A stretch of 64,000 bases of DNA from Alphaproteobacteria bacterium (GTDB lineage: Bacteria > Pseudomonadota > Alphaproteobacteria > Acetobacterales > Acetobacteraceae), in NCBI GenBank assembly GCA_016869715.1, contig VGDM01000012.1, forward strand, positions 37,358 through 101,357, written 5' to 3'. Under the pieces are notes generated by a model that had not been told where the DNA came from, ran no database searches, and saw nothing but the letters and a program-made list of their open reading frames with translations. Positions 31,972-40,594 of the stretch are shown in pieces. The number at the start of each line of letters is the position of its first letter. Positions within the stretch are counted from its first letter, which is position 1. The translations under genes were made by a program, and so were the position numbers.

Positions 31972-32826
31972 TCAGCCCGCCACGGGCACAAGCCGCGTCA
32001 GGCGCGGCGGATTTTGTTCTGATAAGAAAATGCTGCCATCCGGCGCAAGCCACATGCCATGCGCACCATTCAGTACCGGGCGGCAACGGCCAAGCAGCGT
32101 ACCATCCTGCGCCAGCAGCGAAAGCCGCGGCACCTGATCCGTGACGTAAAGCGTGCCCCCCGGCCCGCCATGCACGGACATCGGCTTGTGATAATCTGTC
32201 CAATCCGCGAGCCATTCGCCATCACCGGTGAAAACCTGCACGCGATTATTTTCCCGATCCGCGACTGTCACGCGCCCATCAGACAGCACCCAGACGGAAT
32301 GCGGCGTCGAGAATTCGCCAGGCCCAGACCCAGGCCGCCCCCAATGGCCCATGGGCGTGCCATCTGCTCTGAAGCGATGCATCACCGATGCCCCATAGCC
32401 ATCCGCGACATAGATCGAACCATCAGGTCCGAAGGCGACATCACAAGGCGCGTTGAAGGGCTCACCAGGGCGATGTCGCTTGCCAAGCCCGCCCAGCCTT
32501 TTGCCGTGGTGATCAAAAATGATGATTTCCTGCGCGTCGCGATCCACGACAAAAACGCGCCCATCGGGATGGACCGACAGCATATGCCCATCGGCGACTT
32601 CATCGTCACCCCAGGCGGCAATGCGCTTGCCATCGGGCGCCAGAACCACCACCGCCGGACCTACTGCGCCCGCATAAGGGTCTTGCCGCAACTGGCAATA
32701 GACATTGCCTTCGGCATCACAGGCGACATCGGAAGGTGCGCCAACCCCCATCGGAACATCGCCCCAGGGGCGTTCGATGCGATACAGCGTCTCGGCAAGA
32801 CGCACATAAAGCGTATGGCGGGTCAT
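31972..32826 (-). CDS. NHL-repeat beta-propeller protein (SMP-30/peptidylamidoglycolate lyase-like)
   Basis: A 284-aa protein made of about five to six NHL repeats: VACDAEGNVYC, SVHPDGRVFVVDRDAQEIIIFDHHGKRLG, DVAFGPDGSIYVADGYGASVMHRFRADGTPMGHWG, SVWVLSDGRVTVADRENNRVQVFTGDGEWLADW and WLAPDGSIFLSEQNPPRLTRL. This is the propeller seen in SMP-30/NHL peptidyl-lyase-like proteins, which often act on lactones or small ligands; no catalytic centre can be picked. No signal peptide. First gene of the VOC-peptide-LtnD-like run; its start at 32826 is divergent from the FliJ-like gene. Confidence 0.88.
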   Translation of the reverse strand: MTRHTLYVRLAETLYRIERPWGDVPMGVGAPSDVACDAEGNVYCQLRQDPYAGAVGPAVVVLAPDGKRIAAWGDDEVADGHMLSVHPDGRVFVVDRDAQEIIIFDHHGKRLGGLGKRHRPGEPFNAPCDVAFGPDGSIYVADGYGASVMHRFRADGTPMGHWGRPGSGPGEFSTPHSVWVLSDGRVTVADRENNRVQVFTGDGEWLADWTDYHKPMSVHGGPGGTLYVTDQVPRLSLLAQDGTLLGRCRPVLNGAHGMWLAPDGSIFLSEQNPPRLTRLVPVAG

Positions 32827-32878
32827 GCTGTGCTCTCCTAGTTTACGCCATCATGCCTCAAGCAACGCAGCGCGTCGA

Positions 32879-33322
32879 ATGGCGCCTTTAGGGCTTGGAA
32901 GGCCGCGCGCGACGCTTTACCGTAAGCGCCATAGCCAAGGACCCTTTGGTGACGCTGCAAAACTCCGCCGCTTGGAAACCCAGGCGGAACGGCGCGCATT
33001 GGCCGAAAAACTGGCCGTCGAGGCCGCCGCGCAGCAAGCCCTTGCCGCCGCCGAACAGGCGCTGCGGCAGGAAAGCTCCGAAGGGCTGAATCCGCAGCTT
33101 TGTGCCTTCATCCAGAAGGCGCTCGATGTTCGTGCAACCGCCCAAGCCACGCAGGAAGAAGCGCGGCAAGAAACGGATCAGCAGCGGCAGATCCTGGCCG
33201 ATGCGCGCGCAGCAGAGCGCGTAGTCGAACAGCTCCGCGAAAACCGCGCGGCCGAGGCAGCGCGGGATGAAGCGCGCCGCCAGCAAAACCTGATGGATAA
33301 GGCAGCGCGCAAGCCCAGCTGA
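32879..33322 (+). CDS. FliJ-like coiled-coil protein with an apparent frameshift near the N-terminus
   Basis: A highly charged, Ala/Glu/Arg-rich coiled-coil protein. From residue ~30 on (LRRLETQAERRALAEKLAVE...) it resembles the rod-like FliJ, the general chaperone of the flagellar export ATPase, including a C-terminal ARAAERVVEQLRENRAAEAARDEARRQQ. However, the usual start of such a protein (AKDPLVTLQ) is read from a second frame at 32931-32957, and both frames join sensibly if one base is restored in the run CAAAAC (~32956-32961). In that other frame the expected ATG is ATA. No flagellar genes are in the window. I give the open reading frame from ATG 32879, but the true N-terminus is probably broken. 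Confidence 0.5.
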   Translation: MAPLGLGRPRATLYRKRHSQGPFGDAAKLRRLETQAERRALAEKLAVEAAAQQALAAAEQALRQESSEGLNPQLCAFIQKALDVRATAQATQEEARQETDQQRQILADARAAERVVEQLRENRAAEAARDEARRQQNLMDKAARKPS

Positions 33323-33326
33323 TAGC

Positions 33327-34109
33327 CTACCGCCCCTTGAAGACCGGCTTGCGTTTTTCAGCAAAAGCGCGCTGCGCTTCGCGCGTATCTTCCGTGTGCG
33401 ACAGTGCTGCCGTTTGCGTCTGTTCGTAGCGATAACCCTCAGACAGTGGCAGATATTCCGTCAGCGTAAAGCTGCGCTTTGCGGCTACCACTGCAAGCGG
33501 CACCTTGGAGGCGATCTCCGCCGCCATCCCCTGCGCCGTTGCCAATAACTGTTCCTGCGGCAAGCAGGCGGAAGCGACGTTCATGCGATAAAGGTCAGGC
33601 CCATAAAATCGCCGCGCGGTATAAAGCATCAAGCGCGCATTGGATTGCCCAAAATGGCGCAGCACATGGCGCACACCGCCGGCAAGGCCAACCTCCACCT
33701 CGGTCATTGACATGAAGCTGTCTTCGGCGACCACGATGATGTCACAGACCAAGGCGAGCACGCAGCCCGCGCCAATCGCGGCACCATTCACTGCTGCAAT
33801 GACCGGCTTGCCGCATTCCATGACGCAATCAAAGCCCGCACGCACCAGGCGGTTATGGCGCGGGAAGGCACCTTGGCGCGTCACATCCGGCCTGTCCTTC
33901 AAATCCGCCCCGGCCGAGAAATTCCGCCCCTCACCCGTCAACACAATCGCGCGTACTTCCGGCATTTCGTGGAAAGTGTCGAAGATACGCGTGATTTCAT
34001 CGCGAAAGGCGCTGTTCTGCGCATTCACCGGCGGGCGCGCAATCACCACGGTGGCCACGTGATCGGTGATGCTGACCCTGAAGGATTGCAGATCGGGAAA
34101 GGGGTTCAT
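33327..34109 (-). CDS. Enoyl-CoA hydratase/isomerase family protein
   Basis: A 260-aa crotonase-fold protein. Oxyanion-hole segments are GRNFSAGADLKDRP (~residue 61-74) and GAAIGAGCVLALVCDIIV; the catalytic-type acid region is MTEVEVGLAGGVRHVLRHFG. It should act on an enoyl- or hydroxyacyl-CoA, and lies three bases downstream of a TctC receptor on the same strand, so it may degrade a CoA ester formed from the substrate bound by that receptor; no CoA ligase is nearby. A non-hydratase activity is possible, as the superfamily is broad. Convergent with the FliJ-like gene. Confidence 0.9.
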   Translation of the reverse strand: MNPFPDLQSFRVSITDHVATVVIARPPVNAQNSAFRDEITRIFDTFHEMPEVRAIVLTGEGRNFSAGADLKDRPDVTRQGAFPRHNRLVRAGFDCVMECGKPVIAAVNGAAIGAGCVLALVCDIIVVAEDSFMSMTEVEVGLAGGVRHVLRHFGQSNARLMLYTARRFYGPDLYRMNVASACLPQEQLLATAQGMAAEIASKVPLAVVAAKRSFTLTEYLPLSEGYRYEQTQTAALSHTEDTREAQRAFAEKRKPVFKGR

Positions 34110-34112
34110 GGG

Positions 34113-35078
34113 CTACTCCAAATTGATATTGCCGGCGCGGACAACCTGACCCCAGCGCGCGCTACCTTCACGAATGGCTTGCGTGAATTCCTCGGGCGTG
34201 CTGCCGACCAATGTGCCTCCTTGCGCGGCAAAGGCCTGGCGCGTTTCAGGGTCATTGATCGCAGCCACCATGGCATTGCGCAATAGCGTGATTCGCTCGG
34301 CCGGTGTGCCCGCAGGCGCCACAAGTCCGTAGCTGGTATCGCTGATCATTCCGGGCAGGCCGGCTTCAACCAGGGTTGGCAGATCGGGCAGGGTATCCAG
34401 CCGCTGCGGCGCGCTGATGCCAATCGGGCGCAGCGTGCCGGCGCGTATTTGCGAGAGAATTACCGGCACATCCGCCATCAGAATCTCGATCCGCCCGGCC
34501 ACCGCATCTGTCACCGCGGGCGCAGCACCACGATAGGGCACATGCACCACATCAATGCCGGTGATCTGCTTCAGCAATTCCATGCACATATGCAAGGAAG
34601 ACCCGATCCCGGCCGAGCCATAGGAATGCTTACCGGGTTTCGCCTTTGCGCGGGCGATGAATTCGCGCAAATCGCGGACCGCAAGGTTCGGATTGACGGT
34701 CAGGATTTGCGGCACGGAAAGCACGAGGCCGATGGGTGCCAGATCGCGCGAAGCATCGAATGGCATTTGCTGCGTCAGATGCGGCTGCACCGTCAAAACA
34801 CCGCTGCTCGCGAGCCCAATCGTCAGCCCATCAGGCCGTGACCGCGCGACGGCTTCAATACCAACCAAGCCACCGCCGCCAGAGCGGTTTTCGACAATGA
34901 CGGGCTTGCCGAGTTTGTCGGCCATGACACGGGAAATCAGACGCCCAATGATATCCGCGGGGCCGCCGGGCGGGAATGGGACAATCAATCGGATGGGCTG
35001 ATCCGGAAATGCCTGCGCCAAGGCGGGCAAGGGCAAGGCCGCCATCAGACCAAGCGCGCTTCTGCGGGTAAGTTTCAT
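34113..35078 (-). CDS. TctC/Bug-family substrate-binding protein
   Basis: A 321-aa periplasmic receptor with signal peptide MKLTRRSALGLMAALPLPALAQA, cleaved after ALA. Markers are FPDQPIRLIVPFPPGGPADI, VIVENRSGGGGLVGIEA and PDGLTIGLASSGVL. Three bases separate it from the enoyl-CoA hydratase gene, giving a two-gene transcript; GST lies upstream by 61 bases. The ligand is unknown, as for the other orphan TctC genes in the window. Confidence 0.94.
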   Translation of the reverse strand: MKLTRRSALGLMAALPLPALAQAFPDQPIRLIVPFPPGGPADIIGRLISRVMADKLGKPVIVENRSGGGGLVGIEAVARSRPDGLTIGLASSGVLTVQPHLTQQMPFDASRDLAPIGLVLSVPQILTVNPNLAVRDLREFIARAKAKPGKHSYGSAGIGSSLHMCMELLKQITGIDVVHVPYRGAAPAVTDAVAGRIEILMADVPVILSQIRAGTLRPIGISAPQRLDTLPDLPTLVEAGLPGMISDTSYGLVAPAGTPAERITLLRNAMVAAINDPETRQAFAAQGGTLVGSTPEEFTQAIREGSARWGQVVRAGNINLE

Positions 35079-35139
35079 GACCGAGCCTCCGATATATCAG
35101 AGAAAAAGTCACAAGATAAATGACCGCGCGACGGCATGA

Positions 35140-35748
35140 TCAATCATCCACCACGGGCGTCGCAACGAAGGAAGGGCGCGCGACCGCCGCCGCATGCCAT
35201 GCGGTCAGCGCCGGTGCGCCCTGGCGCCATTGCAGCGCATTGAAACGGAAATCGAGGTAGCAAAGCGCGCAAGCAATCGCGATATGGCCAATGCCGAAAT
35301 CATCGCGGGCCAGCGCCTCTGCCTCGGCTTCCAGCGCCTTCACGGTTGCGGTGTGCTTCAATTCGCAGCCTTCGATCATGCCTGGGTTTAGCGCGGCACG
35401 CCCCGCTTCATTGCGCCCCATCAGCAGCATATCCAGATAGCCATTGCCAAGCGCGTGGCGGCGCAGCGCCTGGAAGCGCGTCGGGCCTGAAGGCGGGAAC
35501 AATTTCGGTTTGGCTGCGATGCTATCAAGGTAATCGCAGATCACCACCGAATCATAAAGAATGGTGCCATCGTTCAGGATCAGCGTTGGAATCTTGCCGA
35601 GCGGATTGTCACTCAGCAGCCCCTTATGCACCTGGTTCGTGGCAACGCGCGTGCGCATGGTTTCAAGCCGATCCGCCAGGCCCAATTCATGCGCCGCGAT
35701 CATGACCTTGCGCACAAAGGGTGAGCGCGGCGACCAATGCAGCCGCAT
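35140..35748 (-). CDS. Glutathione S-transferase family protein
   Basis: A 202-aa GST. The N-terminal thioredoxin-fold domain has SPRSPFVRKVMIAAHELGLADRLE (Ser6/Ser9 in the catalytic position), NPLGKIPTLILNDGTILYDSVVICDYLD (cis-Pro and the Asp-Ser glutathione contact), and the C-terminal helical domain ends with SFVATPVVDD. Length is normal for the family. Cytosolic conjugation or glutathione-dependent isomerisation or dehalogenation is possible; the neighbours (two TctC genes and an enoyl-CoA hydratase) suggest catabolism of a foreign carboxylate, without direct evidence. Start at ATG 35748; an alternative frame is not supported. Confidence 0.92.
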   Translation of the reverse strand: MRLHWSPRSPFVRKVMIAAHELGLADRLETMRTRVATNQVHKGLLSDNPLGKIPTLILNDGTILYDSVVICDYLDSIAAKPKLFPPSGPTRFQALRRHALGNGYLDMLLMGRNEAGRAALNPGMIEGCELKHTATVKALEAEAEALARDDFGIGHIAIACALCYLDFRFNALQWRQGAPALTAWHAAAVARPSFVATPVVDD

Positions 35749-35832
35749 CTTGCTTGTGGTGGCTATGTCTCGGCTCCGCTCCGTTTCTTCTGGCGAAAGC
35801 TTCCGCCTTCACGTCCTGCCTGTCCAGCCCGG

Positions 35833-36804
35833 TCAGGGTATGGAAAGCCCGGTCGCGGCCACGATGCGCCGCGCCATATCGCGGTCCTTGGCAATCACCG
35901 CCTGATAGGCAGCGGGGTAGGAAATCACCGGGTCCGCCCCGGTCGCTTCCAGCCGCGCCTGAATGGCAGGGCCTTTCAGCGCGTGATGAATCGCGGCCAC
36001 AAAGCGATTCTGCGCCGCTTCCGGCGTGCCGGCGGGTGCAAAACAGCCGGTCCAGGACACCAAATCATAACCCGGATAGGTCTCGGCAATAACGGGAATT
36101 TGGCGAAGACTGGCCTGCCGTTCGGCCGCCGTGCTCGCCAGCAAGGTTGTGCCGCGTTCCACGGCAGGTTTCAGGCTTGAAAATGAAATCAGGCCCGCCT
36201 CCAGCCGACCGCCGGCCAAGTCGCGCGCCACATCAGCGCCGCCGCGATAGGGGATATGTTCCAGCTTGATGCCGGCCATCAATTGCAGCAATTCGCCCAT
36301 GAAATGGCCGATATGCGCCACACCTGGCGTGCCATAGGTGATCTCGCCTGGGCGACGCTTGGCTTCCGCCACAAACCCCGCCAGATCGCGCGCCGGAAAG
36401 CCCGCCCGCACGCCAAGCATATAGGGCTGCGTCGTCACCTGCACCACGGGAATGAAGGCCGCGGTATAGTCAATCGGCAGGCTTCGGCTCACCAGCGGCA
36501 GGGTGGCGAAGGTCGCACCCTCGAACAAGAAGGTGTGCCCATCAGCCGGGCTTTGCGCCACCGCCATGGCGCCGATGGAACCCGATGCGCCGGTGCGGTT
36601 TTCGATGATGAAGGATTGGCCGAGATGTTCCGCCACTTTCGGCTGAATAATGCGCGCAATCGTATCCGCCACACCGCCCGCGCTATAGGGCACAATCATG
36701 CGCACGGGCCGATCCGGATAGCTGCCCTGCGCCCTAGCCTGTCGCGCCAGAAAAGGCGCTGCCAATCCCAAGCCTGCCAGCCCGCGCCGCGTGATCTGCG
36801 CCAT
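35833..36804 (-). CDS. TctC/Bug-family substrate-binding protein
   Basis: A 323-aa periplasmic receptor. Start at ATG 36804 (MAQITRRGLAGLGLAAPFLARQARAQ, a twin-arginine-like signal with RR) preceded by GAGGGGTGAG; the frame is open upstream to 36918 but lacks a good ribosome site. Markers: YPDRPVRMIVPYSAGGVADTI, IIENRTGASGSIGAMAV and PADGHTFLFEGA. It is divergent from leuC across 101 bases, so both promoters fit there and a shared regulator is possible. Ligand unknown. Confidence 0.94.
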   Translation of the reverse strand: MAQITRRGLAGLGLAAPFLARQARAQGSYPDRPVRMIVPYSAGGVADTIARIIQPKVAEHLGQSFIIENRTGASGSIGAMAVAQSPADGHTFLFEGATFATLPLVSRSLPIDYTAAFIPVVQVTTQPYMLGVRAGFPARDLAGFVAEAKRRPGEITYGTPGVAHIGHFMGELLQLMAGIKLEHIPYRGGADVARDLAGGRLEAGLISFSSLKPAVERGTTLLASTAAERQASLRQIPVIAETYPGYDLVSWTGCFAPAGTPEAAQNRFVAAIHHALKGPAIQARLEATGADPVISYPAAYQAVIAKDRDMARRIVAATGLSIP

Positions 36805-36905
36805 CTCACCCCTCCACCCGCTTGACCGCGCATCTTTGGCGCGGCGTGATAGGGACAAACGGTGCGGCGCCAGCGGTGCCGCCGTCAAGGATTTGGGGGA
36901 AGCAC

Positions 36906-38309
36906 ATGGCCGCGACATTATTCGACAAGATTTGGGACCCGCATGTCATTGCCGATCTTGGTTCCGGCTGGTCGTTGCTGCATTGTGACCGCGTGCTGCT
37001 GCATGATCTTTCGGGCGGGCGGGCGCTCCGCGAAGTGGGCGAAACGGGTTATGCGATCCCGCACCCGGAACTTGTCTTCGCCACACCGGATCACGCGGTG
37101 GCCACAACGCCAGGCCGCACGGCGGAAAGCTTCCCAAAGGGTGGTGAGCTGATCGCGGGATTGCGCAAGCGTGCCGCCGAAACCGGGGTCAGGCTTTTCG
37201 ATCTTGGGCAGGATGGCAATGGCATTGTGCATGTGATGGGGCCAGAGCTTGGTATTGTGCTGCCTGGCACCACGCTGGTCTGCGGCGATAGCCATACCTG
37301 CACCAATGGTGGGCTCGGCGCCCTGGCCTTTGGCATTGGCGCATCGGAATTGCGCCATGTGCTGGCAACCCAAACGCTGCCGCAGAAAAAACCAAAGCGC
37401 ATGCGCATTCGTTTTGAAGGCACGGCTCCAGCAGGTGTCACGCCAAAGGATATGATCCTGCATGCCATTGGCCGTTTTGGTACCGGTGCGGGCACGGGTT
37501 ACGCGGTGGAATATGCCGGTTCCGCAGTACGCGCGCTTTCGGTCGAAGGGCGCCTCACGCTTTGCAATCTTTCCATTGAAATGGGGGCAAAGATGGGCAT
37601 GGTTGCCCCCGATGATGTGACTTACGCATGGCTCGCTGGTCGGCGCTTTGCCCCCACGGGAACAGCCTGGGATGCGGCGCTCAATCATTGGCGCAGCCTG
37701 CCGAGTCATACGGATGCGGTGTTTGATTCCGATCTGCTGATTTCCATGGCGGATATCGCACCGCAAATCACCTGGGGCACCAGCCCGGAACAGGTGCTGC
37801 CTGTCACGGGCCATGTGCCCGATCCTGCCACCGCGTCTGATCCCATTCGTCGCGCCGCTTATGAAGCGGCCTTGGCCTATATGGACCTGAAGCCCGGCCA
37901 GCTGATTGCGGGCACCAAGATTGATTGGGTTTTCATCGGTTCCTGCACCAATTCACGGATCGAGGATTTGCGCGCTGCGGCTGCTGTGCTGCGCGGGCGC
38001 AAGGTGGCAGGGCATGTTACGGCCTGGGTGGTGCCGGGATCGGAACGCGTGAAGAAGGAAGCCGAAGCCGAAGGGCTGGATGCGGCCTTCATCGCAGCGG
38101 GCTTTGAATGGCGCGAGCCTGGCTGCGCGTTATGTGTAGCAGCCAATGGCGAAGCCGTGCCGCCAGGTGCGCGCTGCGTTTCCACATCGAACCGCAATTT
38201 TGTGGGCCGCCAGGGGCCGGGAGCGCGGACGCATTTGGCCTCTCCGGCCATGGCGGCGGCGGCGGCGCTGGCGGGTGCCATTGCCGATGTGCGGCAATTC
38301 GCAGCGTAA
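36906..38309 (+). CDS. leuC: Isopropylmalate isomerase large subunit (LeuC family)
   Basis: A 467-aa aconitase-superfamily protein carrying the [4Fe-4S] ligands: Cys in VCGDSHTCTNG, Cys in IGSCTNSRIEDL and the CxxC-type pair PGCALC near the end. Family signature FPKGGELIAG and GTGAGTGYAVEY are present. LeuC and LeuD interconvert 2- and 3-isopropylmalate in leucine synthesis; related pairs act on homoaconitate, citraconate or other substrates, and this is a divergent-looking copy beside a TctC receptor, so leucine synthesis is probable but not certain. ATG 36906 has GGGGGAAGC upstream. leuD follows after 13 bases. Confidence 0.9.
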   Translation: MAATLFDKIWDPHVIADLGSGWSLLHCDRVLLHDLSGGRALREVGETGYAIPHPELVFATPDHAVATTPGRTAESFPKGGELIAGLRKRAAETGVRLFDLGQDGNGIVHVMGPELGIVLPGTTLVCGDSHTCTNGGLGALAFGIGASELRHVLATQTLPQKKPKRMRIRFEGTAPAGVTPKDMILHAIGRFGTGAGTGYAVEYAGSAVRALSVEGRLTLCNLSIEMGAKMGMVAPDDVTYAWLAGRRFAPTGTAWDAALNHWRSLPSHTDAVFDSDLLISMADIAPQITWGTSPEQVLPVTGHVPDPATASDPIRRAAYEAALAYMDLKPGQLIAGTKIDWVFIGSCTNSRIEDLRAAAAVLRGRKVAGHVTAWVVPGSERVKKEAEAEGLDAAFIAAGFEWREPGCALCVAANGEAVPPGARCVSTSNRNFVGRQGPGARTHLASPAMAAAAALAGAIADVRQFAA

Positions 38310-38322
38310 GGGGGCGGACATC

Positions 38323-38949
38323 ATGGAAAAATTTACCAAACTCTCCGGCCCTGCCGCGCCCTTGATGCGCGCCAATGTGGATACGGATCTGATCATTCGC
38401 ATCCACCGCCTGGTCGGCACCGGGCGCATCGGGCTTGGGCCTTATGCTTTTGAGAATTTACGCTTCCTGCCCGATGGTACGGAGAACCCCGATTTCGTGC
38501 TGAACAAGGCGCCTTATCGCGAAGCGCCCATTCTGCTGGCGGGGGCGAATTTTGGCTGCGGATCATCGCGCGAAGGTGCGGTTTGGGCGCTGATGGGGGC
38601 GGGCATTCGCTGCGTGATCGCGCCAAGCTTCGGCGATATCTTCCACAATAACTGCTTCCAGAATGGCTTGCTGCCGATTGCCCTGCCCGAGGAAGTGGTG
38701 AAGCAAATCGCCGCCGAGACAGAAGCAAGCCAAGCTGCGCGCTACACCGCGATTGATTTGGTGCGTCAGGTGGTGATTTCGCCGGAAGGTGCGGAGATTC
38801 CCTTCAGTATTGATGCGCGCAAGCGCGATGCGCTGCTGGAAGGGCTTGATGATATTGCGCTGACGCTACGGCTGAAGGATCAGATCGCCGCCTGGCAGGC
38901 TGCGGATCGCGCCAAGCGCGGCTGGGTCTGGGAGAGTGTGAAGTTGTAG
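38323..38949 (+). CDS. leuD: Isopropylmalate isomerase small subunit (LeuD family)
   Basis: A 208-aa swivel-domain protein that closes over the LeuC active site. ATG 38323 starts MEKFTKLSGPAAPLMRANVDTDLII, with the NVDTDLIIR motif, and GANFGCGSSREGAVWALMGAGIRCVIAPSFGDIFHNNCFQNGLLPI is strongly conserved in the family. Cys in the GCGSSRE loop coordinates near the active site. It follows leuC by 13 bases and ends convergent with a lipoprotein gene. Assignment as LeuD is firm at family level; specificity depends on the substrate loop, which I cannot resolve. Confidence 0.92.
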   Translation: MEKFTKLSGPAAPLMRANVDTDLIIRIHRLVGTGRIGLGPYAFENLRFLPDGTENPDFVLNKAPYREAPILLAGANFGCGSSREGAVWALMGAGIRCVIAPSFGDIFHNNCFQNGLLPIALPEEVVKQIAAETEASQAARYTAIDLVRQVVISPEGAEIPFSIDARKRDALLEGLDDIALTLRLKDQIAAWQAADRAKRGWVWESVKL

Positions 38950-38970
38950 CGGGCACCTGATCGGCTTGCC

Positions 38971-39597
38971 TCAATTCCCCTCCACCGCGACTTGCAAGCG
39001 AAGCGGCGGCACATCCCGCCCGATCCCTTGTTCTGAGCGAATCAGCACGCGATCGGCAGCGCAGAACCAGAAGCGATTGGTGAAAAACGCCGCACCTTCG
39101 CAAATTTCCACGGGTTCAATCACGCCGCCAATGACGGGCTCCTCGGCCTCAATCCGGCATTGCACCACTTGGCCGAAGCGCATCTGTTCCGCGCGCCCCT
39201 CAGCGCCAGACAGATCGAAGCTATGCCCAAGGCGGAAGGGCGCGGGGCCAAGGGGGGAAGCGCGGCGCAACGGATCATCGCCGATGTGAGCGCTGGCCAG
39301 CAGCATGGTCGGAAGCCCAGCGGTGGCGACCACCCGCGCGCCTCCGGTCACAAAGACAAACCCTTTATCCATGAGCCAAAAGCGGCGCGGCCCTTCCGCC
39401 CGCACCGGGCGCGCGGGCCCAGCATCCTGGCCAAGCTCCGCCCACAGCGCCCGGCCTGGCGGTGGCGCGGCCAGGGGCGCAAATTGCTCGGGCGGCACCA
39501 TTTGGCCGGCCGGCGGGGCATTGCCGATCAGTCCTGCGCGCCCCAATGCGCCACAACCGCCCAGCATCAGGGCCAATAACAATGACGCAGCCTTCAT
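38971..39597 (-). CDS. Lipoprotein, YjbF-like
   Basis: A 208-aa lipoprotein: the signal ends in LALMLGGC with a good lipobox and Cys at residue ~15. ATG 39597 (MKAASLLLALMLGGC) is used; longer frames to 39687 lack a signal. The mature chain has RFWLMDKGFVFVTGGARVVAT, a central beta-rich domain (RLGHSFDLSGAEGRAEQMRFGQVVQC) and the closing FTNRFWFCAADRVLIRSEQGIGRDVPPLRLQV, which is the pattern of YjbF/GfcB-type lipoproteins linked to exopolysaccharide or capsule assembly. No gfc genes are adjacent. It faces the CBS protein across a 116-base gap. Confidence 0.6.
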   Translation of the reverse strand: MKAASLLLALMLGGCGALGRAGLIGNAPPAGQMVPPEQFAPLAAPPPGRALWAELGQDAGPARPVRAEGPRRFWLMDKGFVFVTGGARVVATAGLPTMLLASAHIGDDPLRRASPLGPAPFRLGHSFDLSGAEGRAEQMRFGQVVQCRIEAEEPVIGGVIEPVEICEGAAFFTNRFWFCAADRVLIRSEQGIGRDVPPLRLQVAVEGN

Positions 39598-39713
39598 TGG
39601 CGAAGCTTCGCATATTTGCGCATGGGTTGCGAGAACTCCCGCACTATTGACCTGCGTAAAGACATGCCTGGGCAAAACCGGCATCAAAGCGGCACGATCA
39701 GGAGGAATACACC

Positions 39714-40412
39714 ATGTCCATACTCACCGCCCGTGATCTGATGACCATCGAACCTGTCACCGTACCGCCCGAAACCCTGGTGATCGCCGTGGCGCGGCTA
39801 CTCGTTGATCGCGGCATTTCCGCCGTGCCCGTCCTGGCCGCTGATGGCGCCCTGCTTTGCATGGTGACAGAGGCAGACCTGATCCGCCGCCTGGCCGGGG
39901 AAGAAGACAAGCCCTCTTCCTGGTTCTCTGGCCTTTTTGGCGACCCTGGCCGCGGTGCCGAGCATTACGCGCGCACCCATGGCGCCAGGGCGCGCGATAT
40001 CATGACGGAAAAGCTGGTCACGGTGGAACCGGACGCGACCGCCGCCCATGTGGCGCAGATCATGGAACAGCACGGCATTCGCAGGGTGCTGGTAGTTACC
40101 GAAGGGCGGCTGCGTGGCCTGATCAGCCGGGCCGATTTGCTGCATGCCCTGCTGCTGCCCCCAGAAAAAGCTAAAGGCATCCCGGATGAGCGGATCCGGG
40201 CCGCCGTCCTGGCCGCGATGCGCAAGGAACCCTGGGCCGATACCTATTACATCATGGTGGTTGTGAAGGATGGCGCGGTGACCTTCCACGGCTTCTCCCG
40301 CTCGGACGCCATCAAGCGGGGCCATCGGGTTCTGGCAGAGGGGGTGCCTGGCGTGACCTCAGTCACGGATGAGACCCAGCCGCTACCGATGTACGTCTAC
40401 GCCATGAGCTGA
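39714..40412 (+). CDS. CBS domain pair protein with C-terminal BON domain
   Basis: A 232-aa cytosolic protein. AGGAGG precedes ATG 39714. CBS1 covers roughly residues 1-60 (LMTIEPVTVPPETLVIAVARLLVDRGISAVPVLAADGALLCMVTEADL), CBS2 about 95-150 (IMTEKLVTVEPDATAAHVAQIMEQHGIRRVLVVTEGRLRGLISRADLL), and a BON-like domain 165-225 (IRAAVLAAMRKEPWADTYYIMVVVKDGAVTFHGF...VTSVTDET). CBS pairs bind adenosyl ligands, and this architecture is common in stress-related proteins of alphaproteobacteria. It is not obviously in an operon. Partner or target unknown. Confidence 0.92.
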   Translation: MSILTARDLMTIEPVTVPPETLVIAVARLLVDRGISAVPVLAADGALLCMVTEADLIRRLAGEEDKPSSWFSGLFGDPGRGAEHYARTHGARARDIMTEKLVTVEPDATAAHVAQIMEQHGIRRVLVVTEGRLRGLISRADLLHALLLPPEKAKGIPDERIRAAVLAAMRKEPWADTYYIMVVVKDGAVTFHGFSRSDAIKRGHRVLAEGVPGVTSVTDETQPLPMYVYAMS

Positions 40413-40594
40413 GGGGGCAGCGCTTTCTTTCCGGAATCTTGACCAAGTCGGTGCTTCCAGCCTAGGCCCCGCTTCCTGCCTATGTTAAGCCGAAAATGCC
40501 GGGCGGAGTGGGGCGCGAGTCCCAAACCATCAGGTAGACAGCCGCATTGTTTTGGGGAGCGCGGGCCAAGCCCCGCCAAATGGAGAGTTGCGCG

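Noticed and set aside
40439..40467. TTGACC as -35 of an acpP promoter
   Set aside because: With 17-base spacing the -10 would be CTAGGC, which is too poor to list.
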